64,000 nucleotides of DNA from the NCBI GenBank assembly GCA_963966185.1, contig CAWZYM010000140.1, forward strand, positions 124,001 to 188,000, given 5' to 3'. Source of the DNA: Rhabditoides inermis. Its lineage: Eukaryota; Nematoda; Chromadorea; Rhabditida; Rhabditidae. A program made the translations under genes and the position numbers. The notes under the pieces are model-generated. The model did not search any database and had not been told where the DNA came from. It worked only from the letters and a program-made list of their open reading frames with translations. Positions 14,301 through 25,557 of this stretch are shown here, piece by piece. Position 1 is the first letter of the stretch. The number at the start of each line of letters is the position of its first letter.

Positions 14301-15310
14301 ACAAACCTCTGAAGTGTTGTAGTGCAGGTTTTGCTAATTTTCGTTTTCTTTGTCCTTGAATGAGACCACGAATACTTTATTGTAGTGAGACAAATTTCTG
14401 ATGTGTTTTAGTGCAGGTTTTGCTAATTTTCCTTGTCTTTGGTAGGGACTAGGAAAGTTTTATTCCATCGTGACAAGCCTCTGGAATGTTGTCGTGCAGG
14501 TTTTGCCAATTTTCCTTGTCCTTGTTAAGAGCCACGAGTGTTGCAATATATGAGAACAAACCTATAAAGTGTTGTAGTGCAGGTTTTGCCAACTTTCCTT
14601 GTCCTTGGTAAGGGAAAGGAACGTCGTATTATATCGTGACAAGCCTCTGGAATGTTGTCGTGCAGGTTTTGCCAATTTTCCTTGTCCTTGTTAGGAGCCA
14701 CGAGTGTTGCAATATATGAATATAAGAGAACAAACCTATGAAGTGTTGTAGTGCAGGTTTTGCCAACTTTCCTTGTCCTTGTTAGGAGCCACGAGAAGTC
14801 GTATTATATCGTGACAAGCCTCTGGAATGTTGTCGTGCAGGTTTTGCCAATTTTCCTTGTCCTTGTTAGGAGCCACGAGTGTTTTAATGTATTGGAACAA
14901 ACGTCTGGAGTGTTGTCGTGCAGGTTTTGCCAATTTTCCTTGTCCTTGGTAGGAGCCACGAGTGTTGCAATATATGAGTATATGAGAACAAACCTCTGAA
15001 GTGTTGTAGTGCAGGTTTTGCTAATTTTCGTTTCCTTTGTCCTTGAATGGGACCACCAATACTTTATTGTATTGGGACAAATTTCTGAGGTGTTGTAGTG
15101 CAGGTTTTGCCAATTTTACTTGTCCTTGTTAGGAGCCACGAGTGTTGCAGTATATGAGAACAAACCTATGAAGTGTTGTAGTGCAGGTTTTGCCAACTTT
15201 CCTTGTCTTTGGTAGGGGTAAGGAAAGTCGTAGTATGTCGTGACAAGCCTCTGGAATGTTGTCGTGCAGGTTTTGCCAATTTTCCTTGTCCTTGTTAGGA
15301 GCCACGAGTG
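11344..15310 (+). repeat. 33-mer HOR, 1.4 copies (2,778 bp period)
   Basis: Sequence from 11,344 repeats from 14,122 at a constant offset of 2,778 bp until about 15,310, where ttttaatg replaces ttttcatg. The period equals 33 units of 83 bp plus 39 bp. I account for the 39 bp as three D units (+18), two C-ins units (+16), one chimeric unit (+1), a one-base deletion (-1) and the chimeric joint at 14,111 (+5). The second copy is partial. Confidence 0.82.
14100..14125 (+). repeat. Chimeric C-to-D monomer joint
   Basis: ggagccacgag runs directly into acgaatactttattg, joining the first part of a type C/B variable half to the later part of a type D half. It adds 5 bp relative to a normal D unit. 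It marks the start of the second partial 33-mer copy and is probably the recombination point that created it. Confidence 0.8.
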
Positions 15311-15612
15311 TTTTAATGTATTGGAACAAACGTCTGGAGTGTTGTCATGCAGGTTTTGCCAATTTTCCTTGTCCTTGTTAGGAGCCACGAGTGTTGCAGT
15401 ATATGAGAACAAACCTATGAAGTGTTGTAGTGCAGGTTTTGCCAACTTTCCTTGTCTTTGGTAGGGGTAAGGAAAGTCGTAGTATGTCGTGACAAGCCTC
15501 TGGAATGTTGTCGTGCAGGTTTTGCCAATTTTCCTTGTCCTTGTTAGGAGCCACGAGTGTTTTAATGTATTGGAACAAACGTCTGGAGTGTTGTCATGCA
15601 GGTTTTGCCAAC
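15129..15612 (+). repeat. 3-mer tandem duplication (249-bp period)
   Basis: Two adjacent copies of a three-unit block (C with cagtatatgag, A with gtagtatgtcg, B with gtcatgcagg) offset by exactly 249 bp, three times 83. The second copy diverges near 15,612 into an E unit. A single three-monomer slippage or exchange explains it. Confidence 0.88.
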
Positions 15613-15689
15613 TTTCCTTGTCTTTGGTAGGGACTAGGAAAGTTTTATTCCATCGTGACAAGCCTCTGGAATGTTGTCGTGCAGGTTTT

Positions 15690-17699
15690 GCCAATTTTCC
15701 TTGTTTTTGTTAGGAACCACGAGTGTTGCAATATATGAGAACAAACCTATAAAGTGTTGTAGTGCAGGTTTTGCCAACTTTCCTTGTCCTTGGTAAGGGA
15801 GAGGAAAGTCGTATTATATCGTGACAAGCCTCTGGAATGTTGTCGTGCAGGTTTTGCCAATTTTCCTTGTCCTTGTTAGGAGCCACGAGTGTTGCAATAT
15901 TTGAGAACAAACCTCTGAAGTGTTGTAGTGCAGGTTTTGCTAATTTTCGTTTTCTTTGTCCTCAAATGAGACCACGAATACTTTATTGTAGTGGGACAAA
16001 TTTCTGAGGTGTTGTAGTGCAGGTTTTGCCAATTTTCCTTGTATTTGGTAGGGACTAGGAAAGTTTTATTCCATCGTGACAAGCCTCTGGAATGTTGTCG
16101 TGCAGGTTTTGCCATTTTTCCTTGTCCTTGTTAGGAGCCACGAGTGTTGCAATATATGAGAGCAAACCTATGAAGTGTTGTAGTGCAGGTTTTGCCAACT
16201 TTCCTTGTCCTTGGTAGGGGAAAGGAAAGTCGTATTATATCGTGACAAGCCTCTGGAATGTTGTCGTGCAGGTTTTGCCAATTTTCCTTGTCCTTGTTAG
16301 GAGCCACGAGTGTTGCAATATATAAGAACAAACCTCTGGAGTGTTGTCGTGCAGGTTTTGTCAGTTTTCCTGATTCTTGGTAGGAGCCACGAGTGTTGCA
16401 ATAAATGAGAACAAACCTATGAAAAGTTGTAGTGCAGGTTTTGCAAACTTTGCTTGTCTTTGGTAGAGGAAAGGAAAGTCGTATCATATCGTGACAAGCC
16501 TCTGGAATGTTGTCGTGCAGGTTTTGCCAATTTTCCTTGTCCTTGTTAGAAGCCACGAGTGTTGCAACATATGAGAACAAACCTATGAAGTGTTGTAGTG
16601 CAGGTTTTGCCAACTTTCCTTGTAAGTGGTAGGAGTAAGGAAAGTCGTATTATATTGTGACAAGTCTCTGGAGTGTTGTCGTGCAGGTTTTGCAAGTTTT
16701 CCTCTCCCTAGGCAGGGGCCACAAGTGTTTTAATGTGATGGAACAAACGTCTTGAGTGTTGTCGTGCAGGTTATGCCGTTTTACCTTGTCCTTGGTTGGA
16801 ACCACGAGTGTTGCAATATATGAGAACAAACATCTGCAGTGTTGTAGTGCAGGTTCTGCCAACTTTCCCAGTCCTTGGTAGGAGTCACGAGTGTTGCAAT
16901 ATATGAGAAGAAACCTCTGAAGTGTTGTAGTGCAGGTTTTGCCAATTTTCCTTGTTCTTAGTAGGGACCATGAATACTTTATTGTATTGGGACAAGCTTT
17001 TGGCGTGTTTTTGTGCAGGTTTAGCCAAATTTCCCTGTCCTTGGTAGGAGAAAGGAAAGTTGTATTCCAGCGTGACAAGTTTCTGGTGTGTTGTCGTGCA
17101 GGTTTTGCCAATTTTCCGTGTCCTTGGTAGGGGGAAGGAAAGTCGTATTATATCGTGAGAAGCCTCTGGACAGTTGTCGTGCAGGTTTTGCCAATTTTCC
17201 TTGTCCTTGTTAGGAGCCACGAGTGTTGCAATATATGAGAACAAACCTCTGAAGTGTTGTAGTGCAGGTTTCGCTATTTTTCGTTTTCTTTGTCCTTAAA
17301 TGAGACCACGAATACTTTATTGTAGTGGGACAAATTCCTGAAGTGTTGTAGTGCAGGTTTTGCCAACTTTCCTTGTCCTTGGTAAGGGAAAGGAAAGTCG
17401 TATTATATCGTGACAAGCCTCTGGAATATTGTCGTGCAGGTTTTGCCAATTTTCCTTGTCCTTGTTAGGAGCCACGAGTGTTGCAATATATGAGAACAAA
17501 CCTCTGAAGTGTTGTAGTGCAGGTTTTGCTAATTTTCGTTTTCTTTGTCCTTGAATGAGACCACGAATACTTTATTGTAGTGAGACAAATTTCTGATGTG
17601 TTTTAGTGCAGGTTTTGCTAATTTTCCTTGTCTTTGGTAGGGACTAGGAAAGTTTTATTCCATCGTGACAAGCCTCTGGAATGTTGTCGTGCAGGTTTT
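15690..17699 (+). repeat. 24-mer HOR, copy 1 (2,010 bp)
   Basis: Repeats from 17,700 at a constant offset of 2,010 bp, which equals 24 units of 83 bp plus three D units (+6 each). It contains one F-G cassette and one H unit. It overlaps the longer 8,718-bp duplication, so HOR periods are nested. Confidence 0.84.
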
Positions 17700-19165
17700 G
17701 CCAATTTTCCTTGTCCTTGTTAGGAACCACGAGTGTTGCAATATATGAGAACAAACCTATAAAGTGTTGTAGTGCAGGTTTTGCCAACTTTCCTTGTCCT
17801 TGGTAAGGGAGAGGAAAGTCGTATTATATCGTGACAAGCCTCTGGAATGTTGTCGTGCAGGTTTTGCCAATTTTCCTTGTCCTTGTTAGGAGCCACGAGT
17901 GTTGCAATATTTGAGAAAAAACCTCTGAAGTGTTGTAGTGCAGGTTTTGCTAATTTTCGTTTTCTTTGTCCTCAAATGAGACCACGAATACTTTATTGTA
18001 GTGGGACAAATTTCTGAGGTGTTGTAGTGCAGGTTTTGCCAATTTTCCTTGTATTTGGTAGGGACTAGGAAAGTTTTATTCCATCGTGACAAGCCTCTGG
18101 AATGTTGTCGTGCAGGTTTTGCCATTTTTCCTTGTCCTTGTTAGGAGCCACGAGTGTTGCAATATATGAGAGCAAACCTATGAAGTGTTGTAGTGCAGGT
18201 TTTGCCAACTTTCCTTGTCCTTGGTAGGGGAAAGGAAAGTCGTATTATATCGTGACAAGCCTCTGGAATGTTGTCGTGCAGGTTTTGCCAATTTTCCTTG
18301 TCCTTGTTAGGAGCCACGAGTGTTGCAATATATAAGAACAAACCTCTGGAGTGTTGTCGTGCAGGTTTTGTCAGTTTTCCTGATTCTTGGTAGGAGCCAC
18401 GAGTGTTGCAATAAATGAAAACAAACCTATGAAAAGTTGTAGTGCAGGTTTTGCAAACTTTGCTTGTCTTTGGTAGAGGAAAGGAAAGTCGTATCATATC
18501 GTGACAAGCCTCTGGAATGTTGTCGTGCAGGTTTTGCCAATTTTCCTTGTCCTTGTTAGAAGCCACGAGTGTTGCAACATATGAGAACAAACCTATGAAG
18601 TGTTGTAGTGCAGGTTTTGCCAACTTTCCTTGTAAGTGGTAGGAGTAAGGAAAGTCGTATTATATTGTGACAAGTCTCTGGAGTGTTGTCGTGCAGGTTT
18701 TGCAAGTTTTCCTCTCCCTAGGCAGGGGCCACGAGTGTTTTAATGTGTTGGAACAAACGTCTTGAGTGTTGTCGTGCAGGTTATGCCGTTTTACCTTGTC
18801 CTTGGTTGGAACCACGAGTGTTGCAATATATGAGAACAAACATCTGCAGTGTTGTAGTGCAGGTTCTGCCAACTTTCCCAGTCCTTGGTAGGAGTCACGA
18901 GTGTTGCAATATATGAGAAGAAACCTCTGAAGTGTTGTAGTGCAGGTTTTGCCAATTTTCCTTGTTCTTAGTAGGGACCATGAATACTTTATTGTATTGG
19001 GACAAGCTTTTGGCGTGTTTTTGTGCAGGTTTAGCCAAATTTCCCTGTCCTTGGTAGGAGAAAGGAAAGTTGTATTCCAGCGTGACAAGTTTCTGGTGTG
19101 TTGTCGTGCAGGTTTTGCCAATTTTCCGTGTCCTTGGTAGGGGGAAGGAAAGTCGTATTATATCG
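17700..19165 (+). repeat. 24-mer HOR, partial copy 2
   Basis: Matches 15,690-17,155 at offset 2,010 and then departs near 19,165 into an A-B-A order. Small differences include gagaaaaaacc near 17,914 (gagaacaaacc in copy 1) and ggggccacgag instead of ggggccacaag in its F unit near 18,726. Confidence 0.82.
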
Positions 19166-21149
19166 TGAGAAGCCTCTGGAATGTTGTCGTGCAGGTTTTG
19201 CCAATTTTCCTTGTTCTTGTTAGGAGCCACGAGTGTTTTAATGTATTGGAACAAACGTCTGGAGTGTTGTCGTGCAGGTTTTGCCAACTTTCCTTGTCCT
19301 TGGTAAGGGAAAGGAAAGTCGTATTATATCGTGACAAGCCTCTGGAGTGTTGTCGTGCAGGTTTTGCCAATTTTACTTGTCCTTGGTAGGGGAAAGGAAA
19401 GTCGTATTATATCGTGACAAGCCTCTGGACAGTTGTCGTGCAGGTTTTGCCAATTTTCCTTGTCCTTGTTAGGAGCCACGAGTGTTTTCATGTTTTGGAA
19501 CAAACGTCTGGAGTGTTGTCGTGCAGGTTTTGCCAATTTTCCTTGTCCTTGTTAGGAGCCACGAGTGTTTTAATGTATTGGAACAAACGTCTCAAGTGTT
19601 GTCGTGCAGGTTTTGCCAATTTTCCTTGTCCTTGGTAGGGGAAAGGAAAGTCGTATTATAACGTGAAAAGCCTCTGGACAGTTGTCGTGCAGGTTTTGCC
19701 GTTTTACCTTGTCCTTGGTTGGAACCACGAGTGTTGCAATATATGAGAACAAACATCTGCAGTGTTGTAGTGCAGGTTCTGCCAACTTTCCCAGTCCTTG
19801 GTAGGAGTCACGAGTGTTGCAATATATGAGAAGAAACCTCTGCAGTGTTGTAGTGCAGGTTTTGCCAATTTTCCTTGTTCTTAGTAGGGACCATGAATAC
19901 TTTATTGTATTGGGACAAGCTTTTGGCGTGTTTTTGTGCAGGTTTCGCCAATTTTTCCTGTCCTTGGTAGGAGAAAGGAAAGTTGTATTCCAGCGTGACA
20001 AGTCTCTGGTGTGTTGTCGTGCAGGTTTTGCGAATTTTCCTTTTTCTTTGCAGGGGCCACGAGTGTTTTAGTGTATTGGAACAAACGTCTGAAGTGTTGT
20101 CGTGCAGGTTTTGCCAATTTTCCGTGTCCTTGGTAAGAGAAAGGAAAGTCGTATTATATCGTGACAAGCCTCTGGAGTGTTGTCGTGCAGGTTTTGCCAA
20201 TTTTCCTTGTCCTTGTTAGGAGCCACGAGTGTTGCAATTTATGAGAACAAACCTATGAAGTGTTGTAGTGCAGGTTTTGCCAACTTTCCTTGTCCTTGGT
20301 AGGGGAAAGGAAAGTCGTATTATATCGTGACAAGCCTCTGAAATGTTGTCGTGCAGGTTTTGCCAATTTTCCTTGTCCTTGCTAGGAGCCACGAGTGTTG
20401 CAATATATGAATATATGAGAACAAACCTCTGAAGTGTTGTAGTGCAGGTTTTGCTAATTTTTGTTTCCTTTGTCCTTGAATGGGACCACCAATACTTTAT
20501 TGTATTGGGACAAATTTCTGAGGTGTTGTAGTGCAGGTTTTGCCAAATTTACTTGTCCTTGTTAGGAGCCACGAGTGTTGCAATATATGAGAACAAACCT
20601 ATGAAGTGTTTTAGTGCAGGTTTTGCCAACTTTCCTTGTCTTTGGCAGGGGTAAGGAAAGTCGTATTATGTCGTGACAAGCCTCTGGAATGTTGTCGTGC
20701 AGGTTTTGCCAATTTTCCTTGTCCTTGTTAGGAGCCACGAGTGTTTTCATGTATTGGAACAAACGTCTGGAGTGTTGTCGTGCAGGTTTTGCCAATTTTC
20801 CTTGTCCTTATTAGGAGCCACGAGTGTTTTAATGTATTGGAACAAACGTCTGGAGTGTTGTAGTGCAGGTTTTGCCAATTCTTCTTGTCCTTGGTAGGGG
20901 AAAGGAAAGTCGTATTATAACGTGAAAAGCCTCTGGACAGTTGTCGTGCAGGTTTCGCCAATTTTCCTTGTCCTTGTTAGGAGCCACGAGTGTTGCAATA
21001 TATGAGAACAAACCTCTGAAGTGTTGTAGTGCAGGTTTTGCTAATTTTCGTTTTCTTTGTCTTTAAATGAGACCACGAATTTTTTTATTGTAGTGGGACA
21101 AATTTCTGAGGTGTTGTAGTGCAGGTTTTGCCAATTTTCCTTGTATTTG

Positions 21150-24100
21150 GTAGGGACTAGGAAAGTTTTATTCCATCGTGACAAGCCTCTGGAATGTTGT
21201 CGTGCAGGTTTTGCCAATTTTCCTTGTTTTTGTTAGGAACCACGAGTGTTGCAATATATGAGAACAAACCTATAAAGTGTTGTAGTGCAGGTTTTGCCAA
21301 CTTTCCTTGTCCTTGGTAAGGGAGAGGAAAGTCGTATTATATCGTGACAAGCCTCTGGAATGTTGTCGTGCAGGTTTTGCCAATTTTCCTTGTCCTTGTT
21401 AGGAGCCACGAGTGTTGCAATATTTGAGAACAAACCTCTGAAGTGTTGTAGTGCAGGTTTTGCTAATTTTCGTTTTCTTTGTCCTCAAATGAGACCACGA
21501 ATACTTTATTGTAGTGGGACAAATTTCTGAGGTGTTGTAGTGCAGGTTTTGCCAATTTTCCTTGTATTTGGTAGGGACTAGGAAAGTTTTATTCCATCGT
21601 GACAAGCCTCTGGAATGTTGTCGTGCAGGTTTTGCCATTTTTCCTTGTCCTTGTTAGGAGCCACGAGTGTTGCAATATATGAGAGCAAACCTATGAAGTG
21701 TTGTAGTGCAGGTTTTGCCAACTTTCCTTGTCCTTGGTAGGGGAAAGGAAAGTCGTATTATATCGTGACAAGCCTCTGGAATGTTGTCGTGCAGGTTTTG
21801 CCAATTTTCCTTGTCCTTGTTAGGAGCCACGAGTGTTGCAATATATAAGAACAAACCTCTGGAGTGTTGTCGTGCAGGTTTTGTCAGTTTTCCTGATTCT
21901 TGGTAGGAGCCACGAGTGTTGCAATAAATGAGAACAAACCTATGAAAAGTTGTAGTGCAGGTTTTGCAAACTTTGCTTGTCTTTGGTAGAGGAAAGGAAA
22001 GTCGTATCATATCGTGACAAGCCTCTGGAATGTTGTCGTGCAGGTTTTGCCAATTTTCCTTGTCCTTGTTAGAAGCCACGAGTGTTGCAACATATGAGAA
22101 CAAACCTATGAAGTGTTGTAGTGCAGGTTTTGCCAACTTTCCTTGTAAGTGGTAGGAGTAAGGAAAGTCGTATTATATTGTGACAAGTCTCTGGAGTGTT
22201 GTCGTGCAGGTTTTGCAAGTTTTCCTCTCCCTAGGCAGGGGCCACAAGTGTTTTAATGTGATGGAACAAACGTCTTGAGTGTTGTCGTGCAGGTTATGCC
22301 GTTTTACCTTGTCCTTGGTTGGAACCACGAGTGTTGCAATATATGAGAACAAACATCTGCAGTGTTGTAGTGCAGGTTCTGCCAACTTTCCCAGTCCTTG
22401 GTAGGAGTCACGAGTGTTGCAATATATGAGAAGAAACTTCTGAAGTGTTGTAGTGCAGGTTTTGCCAATTTTCCTTGTTCTTAGTAGGGACCATGAATAC
22501 TTTATTGTATTGGGACAAGCTTTTGGCGTGTTTTTGTGCAGGTTTAGCCAAATTTCCCTGTCCTTGGTAGGAGAAAGGAAAGTTGTATTCCAGCGTGACA
22601 AGTTTCTGGTGTGTTGTCGTGCAGGTTTTGCCAATTTTCCGTGTCCTTGGTAGGGGGAAGGAAAGTCGTATTATATCGTGAGAAGCCTCTGGACAGTTGT
22701 CGTGCAGGTTTTGCCAATTTTCCTTGTCCTTGTTAGGAGCCACGAGTGTTGCAATATATGAGAACAAACCTCTGAAGTGTTGTAGTGCAGGTTTCGCTAT
22801 TTTTCGTTTTCTTTGTCCTTAAATGAGACCACGAATACTTTATTGTAGTGGGACAAATTCCTGAAGTGTTGTAGTGCAGGTTTTGCCAACTTTCCTTGTC
22901 CTTGGTAAGGGAAAGGAAAGTCGTATTATATCGTGACAAGCCTCTGGAATATTGTCGTGCAGGTTTTGCCAATTTTCCTTGTCCTTGTTAGGAGCCACGA
23001 GTGTTGCAATATATGAGAACAAACCTCTGAAGTGTTGTAGTGCAGGTTTTGCTAATTTTCGTTTTCTTTGTCCTTGAATGAGACCACGAATACTTTATTG
23101 TAGTGAGACAAATTTCTGATGTGTTTTAGTGCAGGTTTTGCTAATTTTCCTTGTCTTTGGTAGGGACTAGGAAAGTTTTATTCCATCGTGACAAGCCTCT
23201 GGAATGTTGTCGTGCAGGTTTTGCCAATTTTCCTTGTCCTTGTTAAGAGCCACGAGTGTTGCAATATATGAGAACAAACCTATAAAGTGTTGTAGTGCAG
23301 GTTTTGCCAACTTTCCTTGTCCTTGGTAAGGGAAAGGAACGTCGTATTATATCGTGACAAGCCTCTGGAATGTTGTCGTGCAGGTTTTGCCAATTTTCCT
23401 TGTCCTTGTTAGGAGCCACGAGTGTTGCAATATATGAATATAAGAGAACAAACCTATGAAGTGTTGTAGTGCAGGTTTTGCCAACTTTCCTTGTCCTTGT
23501 TAGGAGCCACGAGAAGTCGTATTATATCGTGACAAGCCTCTGGAATGTTGTCGTGCAGGTTTTGCCAATTTTCCTTGTCCTTGTTAGGAGCCACGAGTGT
23601 TTTAATGTATTGGAACAAACGTCTGGAGTGTTGTCGTGCAGGTTTTGCCAATTTTCCTTGTCCTTGGTAGGAGCCACGAGTGTTGCAATATATGAGTATA
23701 TGAGAACAAACCTCTGAAGTGTTGTAGTGCAGGTTTTGCTAATTTTCGTTTCCTTTGTCCTTGAATGGGACCACCAATACTTTATTGTATTGGGACAAAT
23801 TTCTGAGGTGTTGTAGTGCAGGTTTTGCCAATTTTACTTGTCCTTGTTAGGAGCCACGAGTGTTGCAGTATATGAGAACAAACCTATGAAGTGTTGTAGT
23901 GCAGGTTTTGCCAACTTTCCTTGTCTTTGGTAGGGGTAAGGAAAGTCGTAGTATGTCGTGACAAGCCTCTGGAATGTTGTCGTGCAGGTTTTGCCAATTT
24001 TCCTTGTCCTTGTTAGGAGCCACGAGTGTTTTAATGTATTGGAACAAACGTCTGGAGTGTTGTCATGCAGGTTTTGCCAATTTTCCTTGTCCTTGTTAGG

Positions 24101-24344
24101 AGCCACGAGTGTTGCAGTATATGAGAACAAACCTATGAAGTGTTGTAGTGCAGGTTTTGCCAACTTTCCTTGTCTTTGGTAGGGGTAAGGAAAGTCGTAG
24201 TATGTCGTGACAAGCCTCTGGAATGTTGTCGTGCAGGTTTTGCCAATTTTCCTTGTCCTTGTTAGGAGCCACGAGTGTTTTAATGTATTGGAACAAACGT
24301 CTGGAGTGTTGTCATGCAGGTTTTGCCAACTTTCCTTGTCTTTG
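21150..24344 (+). repeat. 38-mer HOR, copy 1 (3,195 bp)
   Basis: Repeats from about 24,345 at offset 3,195 bp. The length equals 38 units of 83 bp plus four D units (+24), two C-ins variants (+16) and the 84-bp chimeric unit (+1). Landmarks shared by both copies are gttaggaacc near 21,233 and 24,428, the F-G cassette and the aatataagag C-ins unit. Confidence 0.85.
23847..24330 (+). repeat. 3-mer tandem duplication, second instance
   Basis: The same 249-bp duplication as at 15,129-15,612, lying exactly 8,718 bp downstream with the same rare gtcatgcagg variant. It was carried along by the larger duplication and did not arise independently. Confidence 0.88.
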
Positions 24345-24727
24345 GTAGGGACTAGGAAAGTTTTATTCCATCGTGACAAGCCTCTGGAATGTTGTCGTGC
24401 AGGTTTTGCCAATTTTCCTTGTTTTTGTTAGGAACCACGAGTGTTGCAATATATGAGAACAAACCTATAAAGTGTTGTAGTGCAGGTTTTGCCAACTTTC
24501 CTTGTCCTTGGTAAGGGAGAGGAAAGTCGTATTATATCGTGACAAGCCTCTGGAATGTTGTCGTGCAGGTTTTGCCAATTTTCCTTGTCCTTGTTAGGAG
24601 CCACGAGTGTTGCAATATTTGAGAACAAACCTCTGAAGTGTTGTAGTGCAGGTTTTGCTAATTTTCGTTTTCTTTGTCCTCAAATGAGACCACGAATACT
24701 TTATTGTAGTGGGACAAATTTCTGAGG

Positions 24728-24810
24728 TGTTGTAGTGCAGGTTTTGCCAATTTTCCTTGTATTTGGTAGGGACTAGGAAAGTTTTATTCCATCGTGACAA
24801 GCCTCTGGAA
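24728..24810 (+). repeat. Type E monomer (reference copy, 83 bp)
   Basis: The variable half begins tttggtagggactaggaaag and continues ttttattccatcgtgac before joining the same acaagcctctggaatg ending as type A. It looks like a type A unit whose middle has diverged or been replaced. It normally follows type D. Most E units in domain 2 are in the reversed orientation. Confidence 0.92.
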
Positions 24811-25391
24811 TGTTGTCGTGCAGGTTTTGCCATTTTTCCTTGTCCTTGTTAGGAGCCACGAGTGTTGCAATATATGAGAGCAAACCTATGAAGTGTTGTA
24901 GTGCAGGTTTTGCCAACTTTCCTTGTCCTTGGTAGGGGAAAGGAAAGTCGTATTATATCGTGACAAGCCTCTGGAATGTTGTCGTGCAGGTTTTGCCAAT
25001 TTTCCTTGTCCTTGTTAGGAGCCACGAGTGTTGCAATATATAAGAACAAACCTCTGGAGTGTTGTCGTGCAGGTTTTGTCAGTTTTCCTGATTCTTGGTA
25101 GGAGCCACGAGTGTTGCAATAAATGAGAACAAACCTATGAAAAGTTGTAGTGCAGGTTTTGCAAACTTTGCTTGTCTTTGGTAGAGGAAAGGAAAGTCGT
25201 ATCATATCGTGACAAGCCTCTGGAATGTTGTCGTGCAGGTTTTGCCAATTTTCCTTGTCCTTGTTAGAAGCCACGAGTGTTGCAACATATGAGAACAAAC
25301 CTATGAAGTGTTGTAGTGCAGGTTTTGCCAACTTTCCTTGTAAGTGGTAGGAGTAAGGAAAGTCGTATTATATTGTGACAAGTCTCTGGAG

Positions 25392-25474
25392 TGTTGTCGT
25401 GCAGGTTTTGCAAGTTTTCCTCTCCCTAGGCAGGGGCCACAAGTGTTTTAATGTGATGGAACAAACGTCTTGAG
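25392..25474 (+). repeat. Type F monomer (reference copy, 83 bp)
   Basis: Altered core (ttttgcaagttttcctctcc) and variable half ctaggcaggggccacaag, then tgttttaatg and gaacaaacgtcttgag. Occurs once per HOR in several blocks, for example near 2,080, 10,820, 16,710, 18,720, 22,235, 29,045, 29,877, 32,893, 34,718 and 39,155. In domain 3 the form is ctaggcagtggccac. Its low copy number makes it a good landmark. Confidence 0.9.
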
Positions 25475-25557
25475 TGTTGTCGTGCAGGTTATGCCGTTTT
25501 ACCTTGTCCTTGGTTGGAACCACGAGTGTTGCAATATATGAGAACAAACATCTGCAG
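25475..25557 (+). repeat. Type G monomer (reference copy, 83 bp)
   Basis: Follows type F directly in most copies. The core is gcaggttatgccgttttacc, and the variable half has ggttggaaccacgag and aacaaacatctgcag. The next unit carries gttctgccaactttcccag. The F-G pair plus this neighbour forms a conserved three-unit cassette that can be followed through all three domains. Confidence 0.9.

Larger units (their letters stand above)
14111..17715 (+). repeat. Long HOR block, left copy (offset 8,718)
   Basis: About 3.6 kb that recurs at 22,829-26,433 with a constant offset of 8,718 bp. It includes the 249-bp duplication, the gaaaagttgtag variant near 16,424 and the F-G cassette. The match ends where this copy has gttaggaacc (about 17,720) and the other has gttaagagcc. 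Confidence 0.83.
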
